A stretch of 64,000 bases of DNA from Ctenosaura bakeri. Taxonomy: Eukaryota > Chordata > Lepidosauria > Squamata > Iguanidae. Location of the stretch: positions 124,001 to 188,000 of the forward strand of contig CAOLHI010001829.1 of NCBI GenBank assembly GCA_948474755.1, given 5' to 3'. Below the pieces are notes generated by a model. The model was not told the origin of the DNA. It did not search any database and saw only the letters and a program-made list of their open reading frames with translations. How positions within the stretch are numbered: position 1 is the stretch's first letter; each line of letters begins with the position of its first letter. This document shows positions 1 through 9,350 of this stretch, piece by piece. The position numbers and the translations under genes were made by a program.

Positions 1-620
1 CCCCCTTTTTATTCTTTTCCCCCTCTTTTTTTATTTCTTATATTGTTTATATTTGTATCTCTTACATAGTCCTTTTTTTGTTAAATTTAAGTTTAATTAG
101 ATTCTTATATTAGATTTTCATAACAATACTCTAGGATAAGAAATAGTGAATATATAAAATAGGTCTTGGTTGGGGTATAATAATTGTTAGGGTAAAATAA
201 TGACTGTTCTAGGTTATATTAGTTATAGACAAACTCAAAATTATCTAATTATTGATCTATTTCATTTATATATTTTGGGGGTATAATTGAGCATTGAATA
301 ATACTGTAATGCTGGATTCATTCTGGTGGTTGATATTTCTTTTGGAGTGTACGGTAACACACACTCACACACACATATATATGGGTCTATTGTATATTGA
401 TTTATATTTATTGTGCTGATTCGTAATGACGGTTGAACTTAATAAACATATAAAACCAACAAAGAAAAAAACTACACTACACTGAGCTGTGTAGGGTAGC
501 AGCCTCAGGGTACTTAAATCACAAATTCTTTCTATGATATGTTGATATGATATATGTTTTGGGTAAGTTTCCTTAAATAAAAAAAAATCATTTTTTTAAA
601 TCCAGAAAATATATATAAAA
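1..620. other. AT-rich intronic sequence, no gene
   Basis: Low-complexity AT-rich DNA. It includes a short (CA)n/(TA)n tract at about 356-384. No exon or repeat family was recognised. Confidence 0.6.
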
Positions 621-861
621 AAGTGTGGTGTAATGGTTTGGGCATTGGACTACAACTCTGGAGATCAGGATTTCAGTCTCCACTCAACCATGGAAACCAT
701 TGGGTGACCTTGGGCAAGTCACATTCTCCAAGCCCCAGAGGAAGACAAAAGCAAGCCCCTTCTGAACAAATCGTGCCAAGAAAACTCCATGACAAGTTTG
801 CCTTAGGGTTGCCATAAGTCGGAAGTGACTTGAAGGCACATGACAACAAAACAACAGAAAA
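621..861 (+). repeat. tRNA-derived SINE with Bov-B-type tail (Sauria-like), near full length
   Basis: The 5' end resembles a tRNA promoter: A-box TGGTGTAATGG at about 626 and a decayed B-box near 668-681. A body typical of the family follows (GGGTGACCTTGGGCAAGTCA near 704). The 3' tail GCCATAAGTCGGAAGTGACT at 811 continues to a GACAAC-rich end. Such tails are shared with Bov-B LINEs, which mobilise these SINEs. It encodes no protein. Confidence 0.8.
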
Positions 862-957
862 AAGGACCCAACCACCTTTCTAGGTAACTGGTTCCATTGC
901 CAAACTGCTCTTACTGTTAAGCAATTATTTTTAAGATTAAGTCAAAATTTACCCATC

Positions 958-1215
958 TATATCTTAAAACCATTAGAAGCAGGAAAACCTCTGGAGCAGA
1001 AGAGAATAAACCTGAACTCTCTTCTCACTGACAGCACTTTAGATATTTAAAGAGTATAATCATATCAACCCTAAGTCTTCTCTTCACCAAGCCAAACATA
1101 CACACCTCCCTCAATGTTTCCTCATGTTTTCTTCTCCACTTGTTTACCATTCTTGTTGCCTTTCTCTGAAACTACTCAACTTGTCTATATCCTTAAATTG
1201 AGGCACCCAGAGCTT
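958..1215 (-). mobile_element. CR1 LINE fragment
   Basis: Read on the plus strand, the order CTAAGTCTTCTCTTCACCAAGC, a TTTCCTCATG block, and CTTGTCTATATCCTTAAATTGAGGCACCCAGAGC fits the reverse complement of CR1 3' sequence. Both LINE ends are missing and the copy is diverged. Confidence 0.6.
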
Positions 1216-1224
1216 AATATACTT

Positions 1225-1395
1225 TAGCTTATTTAAATTATTTTATTGTTTCAAACTTTTATTTTATTGTTTTAACCTGTTAGGGTTTTTTTTTTATTTG
1301 TAAGCTGTACTCTTCTTGATACAGGGTGGGTAGGAATACTGTAATAATAAGTAATAATTATTTATTACTTATTACAAATTATTAATTATTATTAT
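1225..1395 (+). mobile_element. L2-type LINE 3' end, decayed
   Basis: A TTTTAT-rich stretch leads to TTGTAAGCTGTACTCTTC, GATACAGGGTGGGTAGG and then a TAATAA-rich tail. This is the usual order at the 3' end of squamate L2 elements (a 'gtaagccg...gggcgggatat' block, then a simple tail). Confidence 0.5.
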
Positions 1396-1608
1396 AATGA
1401 TGCATAATCCCTGTGCTTTTAATGCAGCACACCCCGCTAGAGAAGGAAAGTGAATTTTCCCAGTTCCATTTTTCCCAAGAAGATTCCTATTAATAAATCT
1501 AGTAAGTAACAGAGGTTAATGCAGAAGTCAGAGAGTCAAGAATATGAACTTTGCACAATTACAAGGTAATTAAAAACTGCAATTCAGTCATACATTTCTA
1601 AGACATTT

Positions 1609-1857
1609 TTGCTTCTGAATGCAGCAGTGGAGTGCGTGGTGGGGGTGGGATGGGATGGGGCTACAGCACGGGGGCGGGGCTACAGTATGCGGTGGGCATG
1701 GGTGCAGGGCATGACCGCAATGCATAGGAGCATGGCCAGTGTGCTTGGGGGCATGGTTGCGGCATGCAGGGGTGTGGCCACAAGCCAGGATGCCCCCAAA
1801 ACTTTGTCACCAGGGGTGAACCACCCCATTGCCTCCCTTCCCTATGTGACTGTCTGA
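1609..1857. other. GC-rich patch, origin unknown
   Basis: A GC-rich stretch dominated by GGGGTGGGATGGGATGGGG and GGGGGCGGGGC runs. It allows an 82-codon open frame on the plus strand, but this has no recognisable domain and low-complexity composition. I see no splice sites or TIRs that would explain it. It may be a decayed repeat. Confidence 0.4.
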
Positions 1858-2202
1858 ATGGTGACCAAAATTGTATTGTTCTGAATGACCTTTGTCTCTG
1901 TGTTGTTGTTTTTTGTTTGTTTGTTCTTAATTGTTTTTAACCAAATTAAAAAAAAATCTGTTCCTTTAAGTAACATTTTAATTTCCTTTATTGTACATCA
2001 GTTTGGGAGGTTGGATGAACTGAAAAAAGATCAACAAACATTTTTAATAGTAAGTAAATGAAGAAATCAAAGAAAAGATGAAATCTAGACAAGCTCACTT
2101 CAACACAGATGCTGTACTGTGTGCCTCTAATCATGGTCCCCAATGATGAGCTATACTTAACATAAAATCTCACCAACCAATACCAATAATGCGTGTTTTA
2201 CA

Positions 2203-2246
2203 TCTCTCTCTCTCTCTCTCTCTCGATATATATATATATATATATT
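2203..2246. repeat. Compound microsatellite (CT)n(AT)n
   Basis: A run of about 11 CT units is followed at once by about 10 TA units. Confidence 0.95.
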
Positions 2247-3719
2247 CTGATTCATATAGTGCCATCAACAATGCCAAGCTCTTAACGTGCATTATTTGAC
2301 CAACGGTCACAACTTTGCACATTTCTAAATTTGATGCAGGAAGGATAGGAGTAGTAATGGAAAGAACGGCACTTGGGAAAGTTACTTTTTGGATTGCAAG
2401 TTCTGAAAATTACCAATGTAGAACTTGCAATAACTTTCCAAGGTCTCTGAAAGAGTAGGTTCCACATCCTTACTACTGAAGTTGTAAGGGACAGGGCCAA
2501 AGGCATCAAAAGAGAGCAGAGTTTCAAGGAAGAACGAAAAATGACACATTTCATGGGTATTCTGAAAGGGGATCAGCTATAAAGGAAAGAAAACAAGAAA
2601 TAGAGCAAGACATCTTCAGGCAGCTGATTGTTAAATATTACAGAACAGATATGCTGTTTGCCTCAAATAAACTTAAAATGACACACTTGCTTATCCAGCA
2701 GGTAGGCAAATTATGTAGCAAACCGAAAAGTGGACCTCCTCTATCAACACTCTTTTGGTCCTGTTGCGCCGAGAGAGATTGGGCTATATATAATCTTGCA
2801 AACCAAGCCCTGAAACACAGAAGATCCTAATTTGCACATAAATGACTCATACACCACTTTTGTATCTCCTAATGACATGCTGTCCATCAATATTACTCCC
2901 TGAATCCATTCATGTTCACCATGTAAAATAATGAAACAGTCATTAAAATACTATGCCTGCTATAAAATTTTATATCTCATTTAAATCTTGAGAAACAATG
3001 CCAATAAACCTTGAGTAACTGCCTGTCTGTAACAAAGATGTTAGTATATAGCAGTAAATTTACGAATGGGGAGGGACCAGGAAATCAAAGTTGGTATTTG
3101 TTAGCTTACTAACAGCAGTTTTAAATCTTTCCAGATAAATTGTCTTACAGAGGAAAAAATATTCCCTCTGACATTTAATTAGCTAATGGAACAGTTGCAT
3201 TTAAGCACTTCACAACAATAATAATAGAATTTAGGAGTGAAAGATTGATTTGATATAACATTTATAATGTACTCAGCTCTTGCTAATGTTCCCATTGATG
3301 TTTTTCCTCTCACATTGAGACACTAAAGGAAATTCTAATAAATCCCAGTAAAAATTTCCACCTGGCCATATACATTGCCTGGTGGAAGGATTGTGTCACA
3401 CTTCACAGAAATTTCTACCTGACTGCTGACTTTGGCTACTGCCAATCTATAGTTAAGCTCCCTAGCAAGAAGAATTGTCAGTTTGTCAGTGTAACCAGCA
3501 GGGTGAGAAATGAACCTAATTGCTTGGGACCATCACTATTTTAGAACAGTAAGGGAGAAGGAAAAGAACATTGATGGGAAGAACAAAAGGGCAAGAAATA
3601 TAGGAGAAGAAAGCAACGGAAGAAATACTAGAAAGGGGAAAAGAAGGAAATGCTGGAGTGTTAAAGAATATGGGTACAAGGTTTGAGGAAATGGGTGAAA
3701 AGAGAGAATAAGGAAGTAA
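2247..3719. other. Intronic sequence with no recognised element
   Basis: It has no TSP1-like coding segment on the minus strand. A segment near 2254-2275 (ATAGTGCCATCAACAATGCC) resembles the end of a dispersed repeat but cannot be classified. Confidence 0.5.
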
Positions 3720-3868
3720 GGCCATTTCCGCACTAGACTGTTATAGCGCTATTATTCCACTTGCAAGATCCTATGGAATCCTAGGGTTTCGAAACTGCAA
3801 ACCCCAGGATTCCATAGGATGTTACAAGTGGAACAACAGCACTATAACAGTCTAGTGCGGAAATAGCC
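3720..3868. mobile_element. Palindromic MITE, family M, copy 1 (short)
   Basis: The termini GGCCATTTCCGCACTAG and CTAGTGCGGAAATAGCC are inverted repeats. The arms stay complementary almost to the centre (TTCCACTTGCAAGATCCTAT against ATAGGATGTTACAAGTGG), so the element can fold into one long hairpin. TAA flanks both sides (3717-3719 and 3869-3871), consistent with a 3-bp target duplication. It has no coding capacity. Confidence 0.85.
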
Positions 3869-4320
3869 TAAGTCAGATAAAACACAGCAGCTTTGACATT
3901 TTACACAGTGCATAAGTAACTTGTGCAATTCATAGATGTAAGTGGTAGTGATGGTCACTATCTTAGTGGATTTTAGAAGGGTACTAGAAAATCTCATGGA
4001 GTGGTATCCAATGGGTGTTACTCAACTGATAGGATGGTCCTTCATCCAGCAGAAGGTTTCATCAGTGAAAGACAAGAGATTTTCAATTATTTCTTCTCTT
4101 CACTATAGTTCCTGCACAACATCACATGCTATCACATGCACAACAATGTCCCCATAACAATCAGACTTGGAAAAGTGTAGGGTATCAAAATGGCCTCTGT
4201 CTCATGCCACTGAAGGAAGAAGCCTCTAGCAGATCAAAGTACCTTTTAGTAGTGGAGGTACAGAAATTGTAAGTTTCTCAGTGTCTATGAGCAAAAGAAA
4301 CCTATGGTCAGAGAGATTAT

Positions 4321-4521
4321 GGCCATTTCTGCCCTACACTGTTAAAGTGCTATTATTCCAATTTCAAATCCCTGTGGAATTCTGGGGTTTGTAGTTCACT
4401 GAGGCCAAAGAGCTCTCTGGCTGAGAATTCTAAATGCCCCTCCCTAAACTACAAATCCCAGGATTCCGCAGGATGTTGAAAGTGGAATAATAGCACTATA
4501 ACAGTGTAGTGTAGAAATGGC
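4321..4521. mobile_element. Palindromic MITE, family M, copy 2
   Basis: Termini GGCCATTTCTGCCCTACACT and GTGTAGTGTAGAAATGGC. The inner blocks are GAATTCTGGGGTTTGTAGTT on the left and a complementary ACTACAAATCCCAGGATTCC on the right, separated by the AGAGCTCTCTGGCTGAGAAT centre common to the family. Confidence 0.85.
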
Positions 4522-4621
4522 TTTGTCATGGAATACCAAGAGGCATCAGAAAGGGACAGCAAGTATTTTCAAGCCCATTAGGAAGGCTATCCAGAGAATT
4601 CTGAAAGATTTCCTTGTGAAA

Positions 4622-5466
4622 TCTACTATATAAAAGTCAATGTTTGTCTGTGAGTTTGTGAATTTGTCTGTTTGTCTGCATCAGTCAGGTAAAGACTTCA
4701 TACAATTGGCTGAGTGAGGCAAGAAGACCTCATACGATTGGTTGGCTGTAAAAATTCTACGGAATCCTGGGGGATCCTGGGAATCCTTTAGAATTCTCAG
4801 CCAATTGCTCTTGGCCGGTTGCTATGGAGATGAGGCCTACCATCAATAAGGATGTCAGAAAACTTTTAGGAGGCATATGTGAGAAAATTAAACTGACATA
4901 CACAATATGGTTACAAACTCTTCTCGTCTCACACAGTAGATTGTATCGGTTCCATATGTGAGGACTCTTAAAGTTGAAATTCAAAACAAAAAAATGCTTC
5001 CAGAAAAATGTAAAGCCATTGCACTAATTCAACAGAAAGAAGAAGAAAAAAGAATCAAAAACTAGTACATCAACATCACCAGACAACACAGATTGGATTG
5101 GGGGCTATGGGAAAAAGATAAAGGTACTGCGATAGGCTGGTTGCTATGAAGACAAGGCCTAGCAGCAAGAAGGAGGACAGCGTATTCTCTCAGAAACTAA
5201 ACCTCTGTATGTTAACTCTGAATACAGATTGGATTGGGTAATATGGGGAAAAGTTTCAGGTATTGGAAAAGGCCGGTAGCTATGGCAACAAGGCCTAGCA
5301 GCAAAGAGAAGGACAGTGCATTCCTTCAGGAACCCAAACTGTGTATGTAAATAACTCTGAATACAGGTTGCACTGGAAAATATGGGGGGAAATTACAGGT
5401 ATTGGAGAAGATAGTTTGGTGAGTTCTTAAGATGAAAATAAAATCCCGACCAACAAAATATACTAG
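4622..5466 (+). mobile_element. Helitron-like non-autonomous element with internal tandem repeats
   Basis: It starts TCTACTATATAAAAGTCAAT directly after an A and ends CTAG (5463-5466) directly before a T. That matches the Helitron rule: 5' TC, 3' CTRR, insertion between A and T. Internally a roughly 137-bp unit is repeated: the landmark GGCTGGTTGCTATG at 5134 recurs as GGCCGGTAGCTATGGC at 5271, with an earlier diverged copy at 4813. I could not identify the GC-rich 3' hairpin usual for Helitrons, so the class is tentative. It has no Rep/helicase coding. Confidence 0.5.
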
Positions 5467-7574
5467 TTAATTAATATCCCACCTTTTTCTTGGGATTGGA
5501 CCCAAGTTGAACCAACCTTTGGTAAGATCCAGAAGAGCTCTACTTATGTTCTGAACAGCTAGCAAGTCAGAATTACAGTTATATGACAAAAAATACAGAC
5601 AATCACAGGGAGTAAATAGCCTTTAGGTTTGACTCAAGAGTATCAGTATTACTCACTGCACTCCTATCCCAAAGATATTTTTCATTGTCAAGCACTTCAT
5701 CTGTGCAAGGGCTTAAGAATCATTCTTTCAAAGATGATTTATGGCTACACTACGTTCACCATGGCAATCCTTCCAAATGTGTCCTGGCATTTCAAAATCT
5801 TTTAAACGAGGTGTGGCAATTTACTATGGACACATAGGAGTTACTGTGTCCATTGCTACGTCTATCTTTCTGCCTCTCCACATATTCTGTACCTCAGAAT
5901 GAAAAAAATATGGAAAAGATAGTTTGCTCAGGACAACTAGATAAGGAGATGTGAGGTGACTGCTTGGGGTGAACACTTGGGGAACACTTTCAAAATACTT
6001 AGCTGTAATTGAGTTTCCATTTCACTGAATCCACATTTCCAGCTAAAATGTAAAGGCAGAACTAGGTGCTATGTCCTCGTCCTCGTCCTCCTCCTCCTCC
6101 TTTTTTAAAGAGAAAAATAAATGAGGGGGGATCTAAATTGAACAGAGGCCTAGCATGTGGAATCCTTTCCTCTTTGCTGTAGTCTCAAGTTGGTTGATGG
6201 TAATGGACATACTGTGTCTGTACGTTACATTGCCAAAAAGAGATCCCTTCAAACAAGCACAGCTTGCTTGGGGCTAAAATCAGGTCAAATATTTAATGTT
6301 GCTATCCCACATTAAAGTCTAGACCTGGATTTGGTTCACCACTTACTTCTGAGTGAAAAAAAAAAGGGAAGGAGCATTGCTGCTGACTACAACTTTGCAG
6401 GAGCTGTACTCTAAATGTCTACATGCAAGAGCTGGTTTCCGTAATTGCCTCTCAACCTGGCTTCTGGCTTTGACTATCATTGTCTTCTTTTCTCCTCTCC
6501 TTAGGATTTTGAAGAGGTGGGATTTTGCAGATTGACGTTTTCTACATGTTTTGGACTACAGTTCCCACCAACCCCCATTTTGTGTGTGGCTAATAATCAG
6601 GGATTATGAAGTAACCTAAACCTGCCTCTTTCTCCTTTTTGATTTCAAGTCTCTCAACAGTTCTTTCTATATATACAGTTTCTCACAACTGGTATTTTGA
6701 AAGGACTGCTTTTGGGCTCATTCTCTTCTTCCTTTTTCTTTCCTCTTCCATCATCTTTTGCCCCATTATTTTTCAAGCTGGTGATCTGCTGTTCTAATTC
6801 TCAGTTCTGTTACCTTAGCCTTTATTACCTTCTATGGTGGCTAACTGCCTTTCTTCTACTATTGCATCATTGAAGTCTTCTCATTTTCTTAAATTATCTT
6901 TGACAAAACTGAATGGCTTGTAACTCCTCCATAATCAATTTTTGTTCCTCCCGCTCCTTCTGAACCTTGAAAATCTCTGAATCTATCATCCCTCTCAGAA
7001 ATATAACCTGCATGTCAATTTCTGCTTTCATCTTCTGCCCCTCAGATTCAGCTCATAGTTAAATCATGTAAAACCTTGAAAAATTCCATTAGAGGGTCTT
7101 TGTGATGTTTGTACATCACCATGCAGCTTTTAGTAGCTGCTGATCTTCCTCTACTGCCACAGTAGCATCTCCATGCTCTCCTTGACGTTTTCTACCTCAC
7201 AACTCACAAGTGCTACCAAACAGTCAGGGAACTCAACAGTTCTTATATGAATGTTATTCTATGGTCTGCCTTACACTTGTAATAATTGAGGAGATGACTA
7301 TATCATTTCACGTTGTGTGCCCTTTTTGAATGACTGTATAAAATACACATATGTGATCACACATGTTAAGGATGGGAGTATAAAAGAGAAAATATCTAGC
7401 CCAGCTTGCTCCCTACCCCAGTAATTTTCTAATTACAACAAATTTTTGAAGTGTGGATAATTATGTGTGCTTTGCACAGGGTGGTCCTCAAAACCCCAAG
7501 GCTGCATTATTCATGCATAATTTTGCACACCTGTATCATGTCATGTCATACTCATTTTTCCCTAGGACAAAACC
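5467..7574. other. Intronic sequence, mostly unique
   Basis: It holds a (TCC)n tract at 6073-6101 and a hAT-like scrap at about 6541-6610 (TTGGACTACAGTTCCCACCA). No exon was found. Confidence 0.55.
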
Positions 7575-7806
7575 CCGAGGCATTGTAGCCTTTCTTACAG
7601 GAGAGTTCAGCCCCTGATTATTTCAGTTGCTTTTTCTGGACCTTTTCTAGACCAACAAGATCCATTTTCAGGGCAGTGATCAGAACTGTGCTCAGTATTC
7701 CAAGTGTTGCTGCATTATAATTATTTAAAGGTAGTCTGATACTGTCAGTTTTGTTTCTATTCCTTTTATAATTACACCTAGATAAAGTTTGCCTTTCAAA
7801 AACCAC
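7575..7806 (-). mobile_element. CR1 LINE fragment (left part of a split copy)
   Basis: CTTTTTCTGGACCTTTTCTAG, CAGTATTCCAAGTGTTGCTG and TTGCCTTTCAAAAACC occur in the order of reverse-complement CR1. The copy seems to resume near 8395 after an interruption. Confidence 0.55.
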
Positions 7807-7837
7807 CCATGATATTAGTAAAAGAGGAAGAGCACCT

Positions 7838-7930
7838 GTAAGTGGGTTGACTTACTCAAGGAAGTCACAACTCTGAGTTTACTAGACTTGAGCAGGGCTG
7901 TTAATTATATAGGCTGGAAACCTGTTGGAG
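7838..7930 (+). mobile_element. Bov-B/RTE LINE 3' fragment
   Basis: CTTACTCAAGGAAGTCACAA, then GAGTTTACTAGACTTGAGCA and GGGCTGTTAAT, is the Bov-B 3' sequence also seen at 16590-16640 in this window. It lies inside the split CR1. Confidence 0.55.
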
Positions 7931-7980
7931 ACTTGTATGTGAGTAAACACTGTAATTACATAGTGAATCCCATCCCAATC

Positions 7981-8195
7981 CCCACTTACTAAGAAGCAGC
8001 CACTGTGACTGAGGGGCTCCATTCCCCTGTTGATTGGAAGAAGCTGACTGATGTTACCACCTCCTTCAATGGATGATCTCTGATGCAACAGCCAGAAACA
8101 GAACTCCAGGAGGGAGGTGGAACCATCAGTCAGCTGCTTCCTGATTGACAGAAACGGACCCCCACTGATCACAGCCACTGCTTCTTGGTAAGTGG
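7981..8195. repeat. Foldback (inverted repeat) sequence
   Basis: The left arm (about 7982-8066, CCACTTACTAAGAAGCAGCC onward) is the imperfect reverse complement of the right arm (about 8110-8195, ending CACTGCTTCTTGGTAAGTGG), with a loop of about 45 nt. It has no coding capacity. A chance 98-codon ORF antisense to it reflects the symmetry. Confidence 0.75.
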
Positions 8196-8394
8196 AAACT
8201 GGAGGACTCTCACAGTCCTTATGTAGCTCCTAAACTACAAATGAATATGAAACAGTCGCAGCTGCAGATTACCCATTCATAACTGCTCAGCAGGATTCTG
8301 GACATGATCTTTTGTTGGTCTGTGATACATAGGCCACCAAGAACAACAAGATAAGCTGTACATGAGGTCAACATTTCACTGAGCTATTCAGTAC

Positions 8395-8612
8395 CTCCAC
8401 ATTTTCCTGGACACTAATATGAGCCAAAATCCCACCTGGATCTATGTTGGGATTTTTTTTTGGGGGGGTCCACTGTGCATCACTTTATACTTGTCTACAA
8501 TGAATCTCTGACATTTACATAGTTTGGAGATGTGCCTTAGAAGCTCTTTGCAACCCATTTTGGTTCCAACCACCCTAATGTAATTGGCATCATTATCAAA
8601 TTTAGCCATCTC
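8395..8612 (-). mobile_element. CR1 LINE fragment (right part of a split copy)
   Basis: ACTTGTCTACAATGAATCTC and TCATTATCAAATTTAGCCAT belong to the CR1 stretch that normally follows the part at 7575-7806. The 588 bp between them is therefore likely later insertion. Confidence 0.5.
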
Positions 8613-8613
8613 A

Positions 8614-8827
8614 ATACCAATAGCAATAGCATGTGTATTTCTATACCACTTATCAGCTAAGCACTATCTAAGCAGTTTACGATGTGTGTTAGCTAATTGC
8701 CCGCAACAAGCTGGGTACTCATTTTACTGACCTATGGAAGGCTGAGTCAACCTGGAGCCTGGCAGTATCAAACTCACAACCCTATGGCTGCAGTACCAGC
8801 ATTTAACCACTGCGCCACCAGGGCTCC
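8614..8827 (-). repeat. tRNA-derived SINE with L2/CR1-like 3' end
   Basis: Read on the minus strand it starts GGAGCCCTGGTGGCGCAGTG (A-box region TGGCGCAGTGGTTAAATGC), has a B-box-like GGGTTGTGAGTTTGATAC, and a body ending GTAAACTGCTTAGATAGTGC and GTGGTATAGAAATACACATG with a CTATTG tail. The tail resembles L2-type LINEs, which would supply its mobility. Confidence 0.7.
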
Positions 8828-8984
8828 ACCACTTACCTTTGCTTCAGATCATTTATGAACCAATCAAATCATTTGAACAAATAAAATCATTTATGAACAA
8901 ATCAAAACAAGAGCACCAGTCTTTGTACAGACTCCTGAGATACTCAATGCTTACAATGCTTTATGAGAACTGTTCCTGCTCTTG

Positions 8985-9125
8985 GTTTCTGTTCTCTAAT
9001 TATTACTGGGCCAACTCCAAAGTATAAAATACATTATGCAAGTTTTTGAAGCATCATGGGCTTCTTCATCAGGTAACTATGTTAAAATCATACAGGACAA
9101 AAATGATGATGATGTTAGAGTCACA
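8985..9125 (-). mobile_element. Penelope-like element fragment
   Basis: The minus strand reads CCTGATGAAGAAGCCCATGA, TGCTTCAAAAACTTGCATAA and TTTGGAGTTGGCCCA. This is the 'cctgatgaag ... aataaaagtat' motif at one end of amniote Penelope-like elements; compare the plus-strand copy at 19850. Confidence 0.5.
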
Positions 9126-9264
9126 GGTCTACATTCTATCTGAGATGTTGTCAGTTAAGATGATATGGAGGGATTTCAATGCAGGTAGAAGCCCCTCCCT
9201 TTATTGGCCATGCTGGGATTAGGGACAAAAAGCTATAAAAGACAAGTAAAATTTCAGCACCATC

Positions 9265-9350
9265 AGCAACAGAAAAGTAAGTTCTATTGCGATTTAGATT
9301 TTGTTGCATTTGGCTGCATGGCCAACATAGCTACCCCTTGATATATTTTG
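9265..9350 (+). mobile_element. Penelope-like scrap
   Basis: TTTGTTGCATTTGGCTGCATGG and CCAACATAGCTACCCC match the end block of the copy at 19925-19970 (TTGTTGCATGGCCAATACGG). It lies in opposite orientation to the neighbouring scrap. Confidence 0.45.
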
